Shown: in pieces, positions 63,886-64,000 of the stretch | Layout: each line of letters begins with the position of its first letter | Numbering within the stretch: position 1 is the stretch's first letter | Source: Flammula alnicola | Lineage: Eukaryota; Basidiomycota; Agaricomycetes; Agaricales; Strophariaceae | Length of the DNA stretch: 64,000 bases | Assembly (NCBI GenBank): GCA_015499995.1 | Contig: JADNRV010000041.1 | Coordinates: 1 to 64,000 of the forward strand | Direction of reading: 5' to 3' | Notes under the pieces: generated by a model | Database searches by the model: none | What the model saw: the letters and a program-made list of their open reading frames with translations, nothing else | Told to the model about the DNA's origin: nothing | Translations under genes and position numbers: made by a program

Positions 63886-64000
63886 CTTAACACTATTGGT
63901 AAGCTTATCGAGAAAATAATCTCGAATCACATTCAGTTCGATGCAGTTGGCCTAGATATTTTCCATTTTAACCAGATAGGGGGCATCCGCCAGCACTCTA
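63886..64000 (+). mobile_element. LINE H, RT fragment, runs off the right edge
   Basis: The frame reads IVLLNTIGKLIEKIISNHIQ then FDAVGLDIFHFNQIGGIRQHS, RT motifs shared by all copies but with the most substitutions. It starts abruptly at ATTGTGCTCC and continues past the window. Confidence 0.85.

Overview
The window looks like transposon-packed nuclear DNA of an agaricomycete (mushroom-forming basidiomycete). The evidence is Tad1-type LINEs with an RNase H domain, KDZ (Kyakuja-Dileera-Zisupton) transposases with a CxC1-type cysteine cluster, Ty3/gypsy and Ty1/copia pieces, and introns of about 50-60 nt with GTANGT...YAG borders. I see no host housekeeping gene, rRNA gene, intact tRNA gene, CRISPR array or bacterial-type operon.

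Layout. 1-5640: a decayed Ty3/gypsy element on the minus strand (Gag, protease, RT-RNase H, start of integrase). 6088-14058: LINE copies nested in opposite orientations, forming a 1.75-kb near-perfect palindrome, then a structured non-coding element that borrows a LINE 3' tail. 14059-16230: a 5'-truncated KDZ transposase pseudogene. 16330-20870: repeat land, with diverged tandem blocks, a 1-kb low-complexity GAC/ACG tract, a 1.3-kb foldback element and GGAATCC-rich terminal-repeat elements. 20905-21371: a copia LTR. 21641-25714: LINE C, the copy with the most complete 5' end. 25715-28138: a minus-strand copia 3' half carrying a tRNA-headed, LINE-tailed non-autonomous retroelement with a 15-bp target duplication. 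28139-36561: LINE copies D (+), G (-) and F (+).

36562-54748 is the centrepiece: an 18.2-kb KDZ-type DNA transposon with 913-bp inverted repeats that start CACTTCAGTGACC. It sits inside the 3' UTR of LINE F with a 7-8 bp target duplication. The uninterrupted LINE sequence before and after it proves both ends. It encodes an apparently intact six-exon KDZ transposase of 1046 codons. It also carries two divergently transcribed accessory genes, one on each strand, both of which hold in-frame stops. Between and inside these two genes are 17 copies of a 10-nt core, TGACTGTGTC. Most copies are flanked by perfect inverted arms of 3-9 bp whose sequence differs from copy to copy. The core always reads in the sense direction of the divergent transcription. 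I regard this constant-loop, variable-stem family as the most likely undescribed system here.

54849-64000: more LINE sequence. LINE I (-) lies head-to-head with LINE E (+), which is nearly full length but broken by frameshifts and by a 0.96-kb terminal-repeat element. Then come a minus LINE fragment and the start of another LINE. The LINE family's ORF1 and ORF2 overlap in TAATG in all four copies where the junction survives, which suggests coupled translation.
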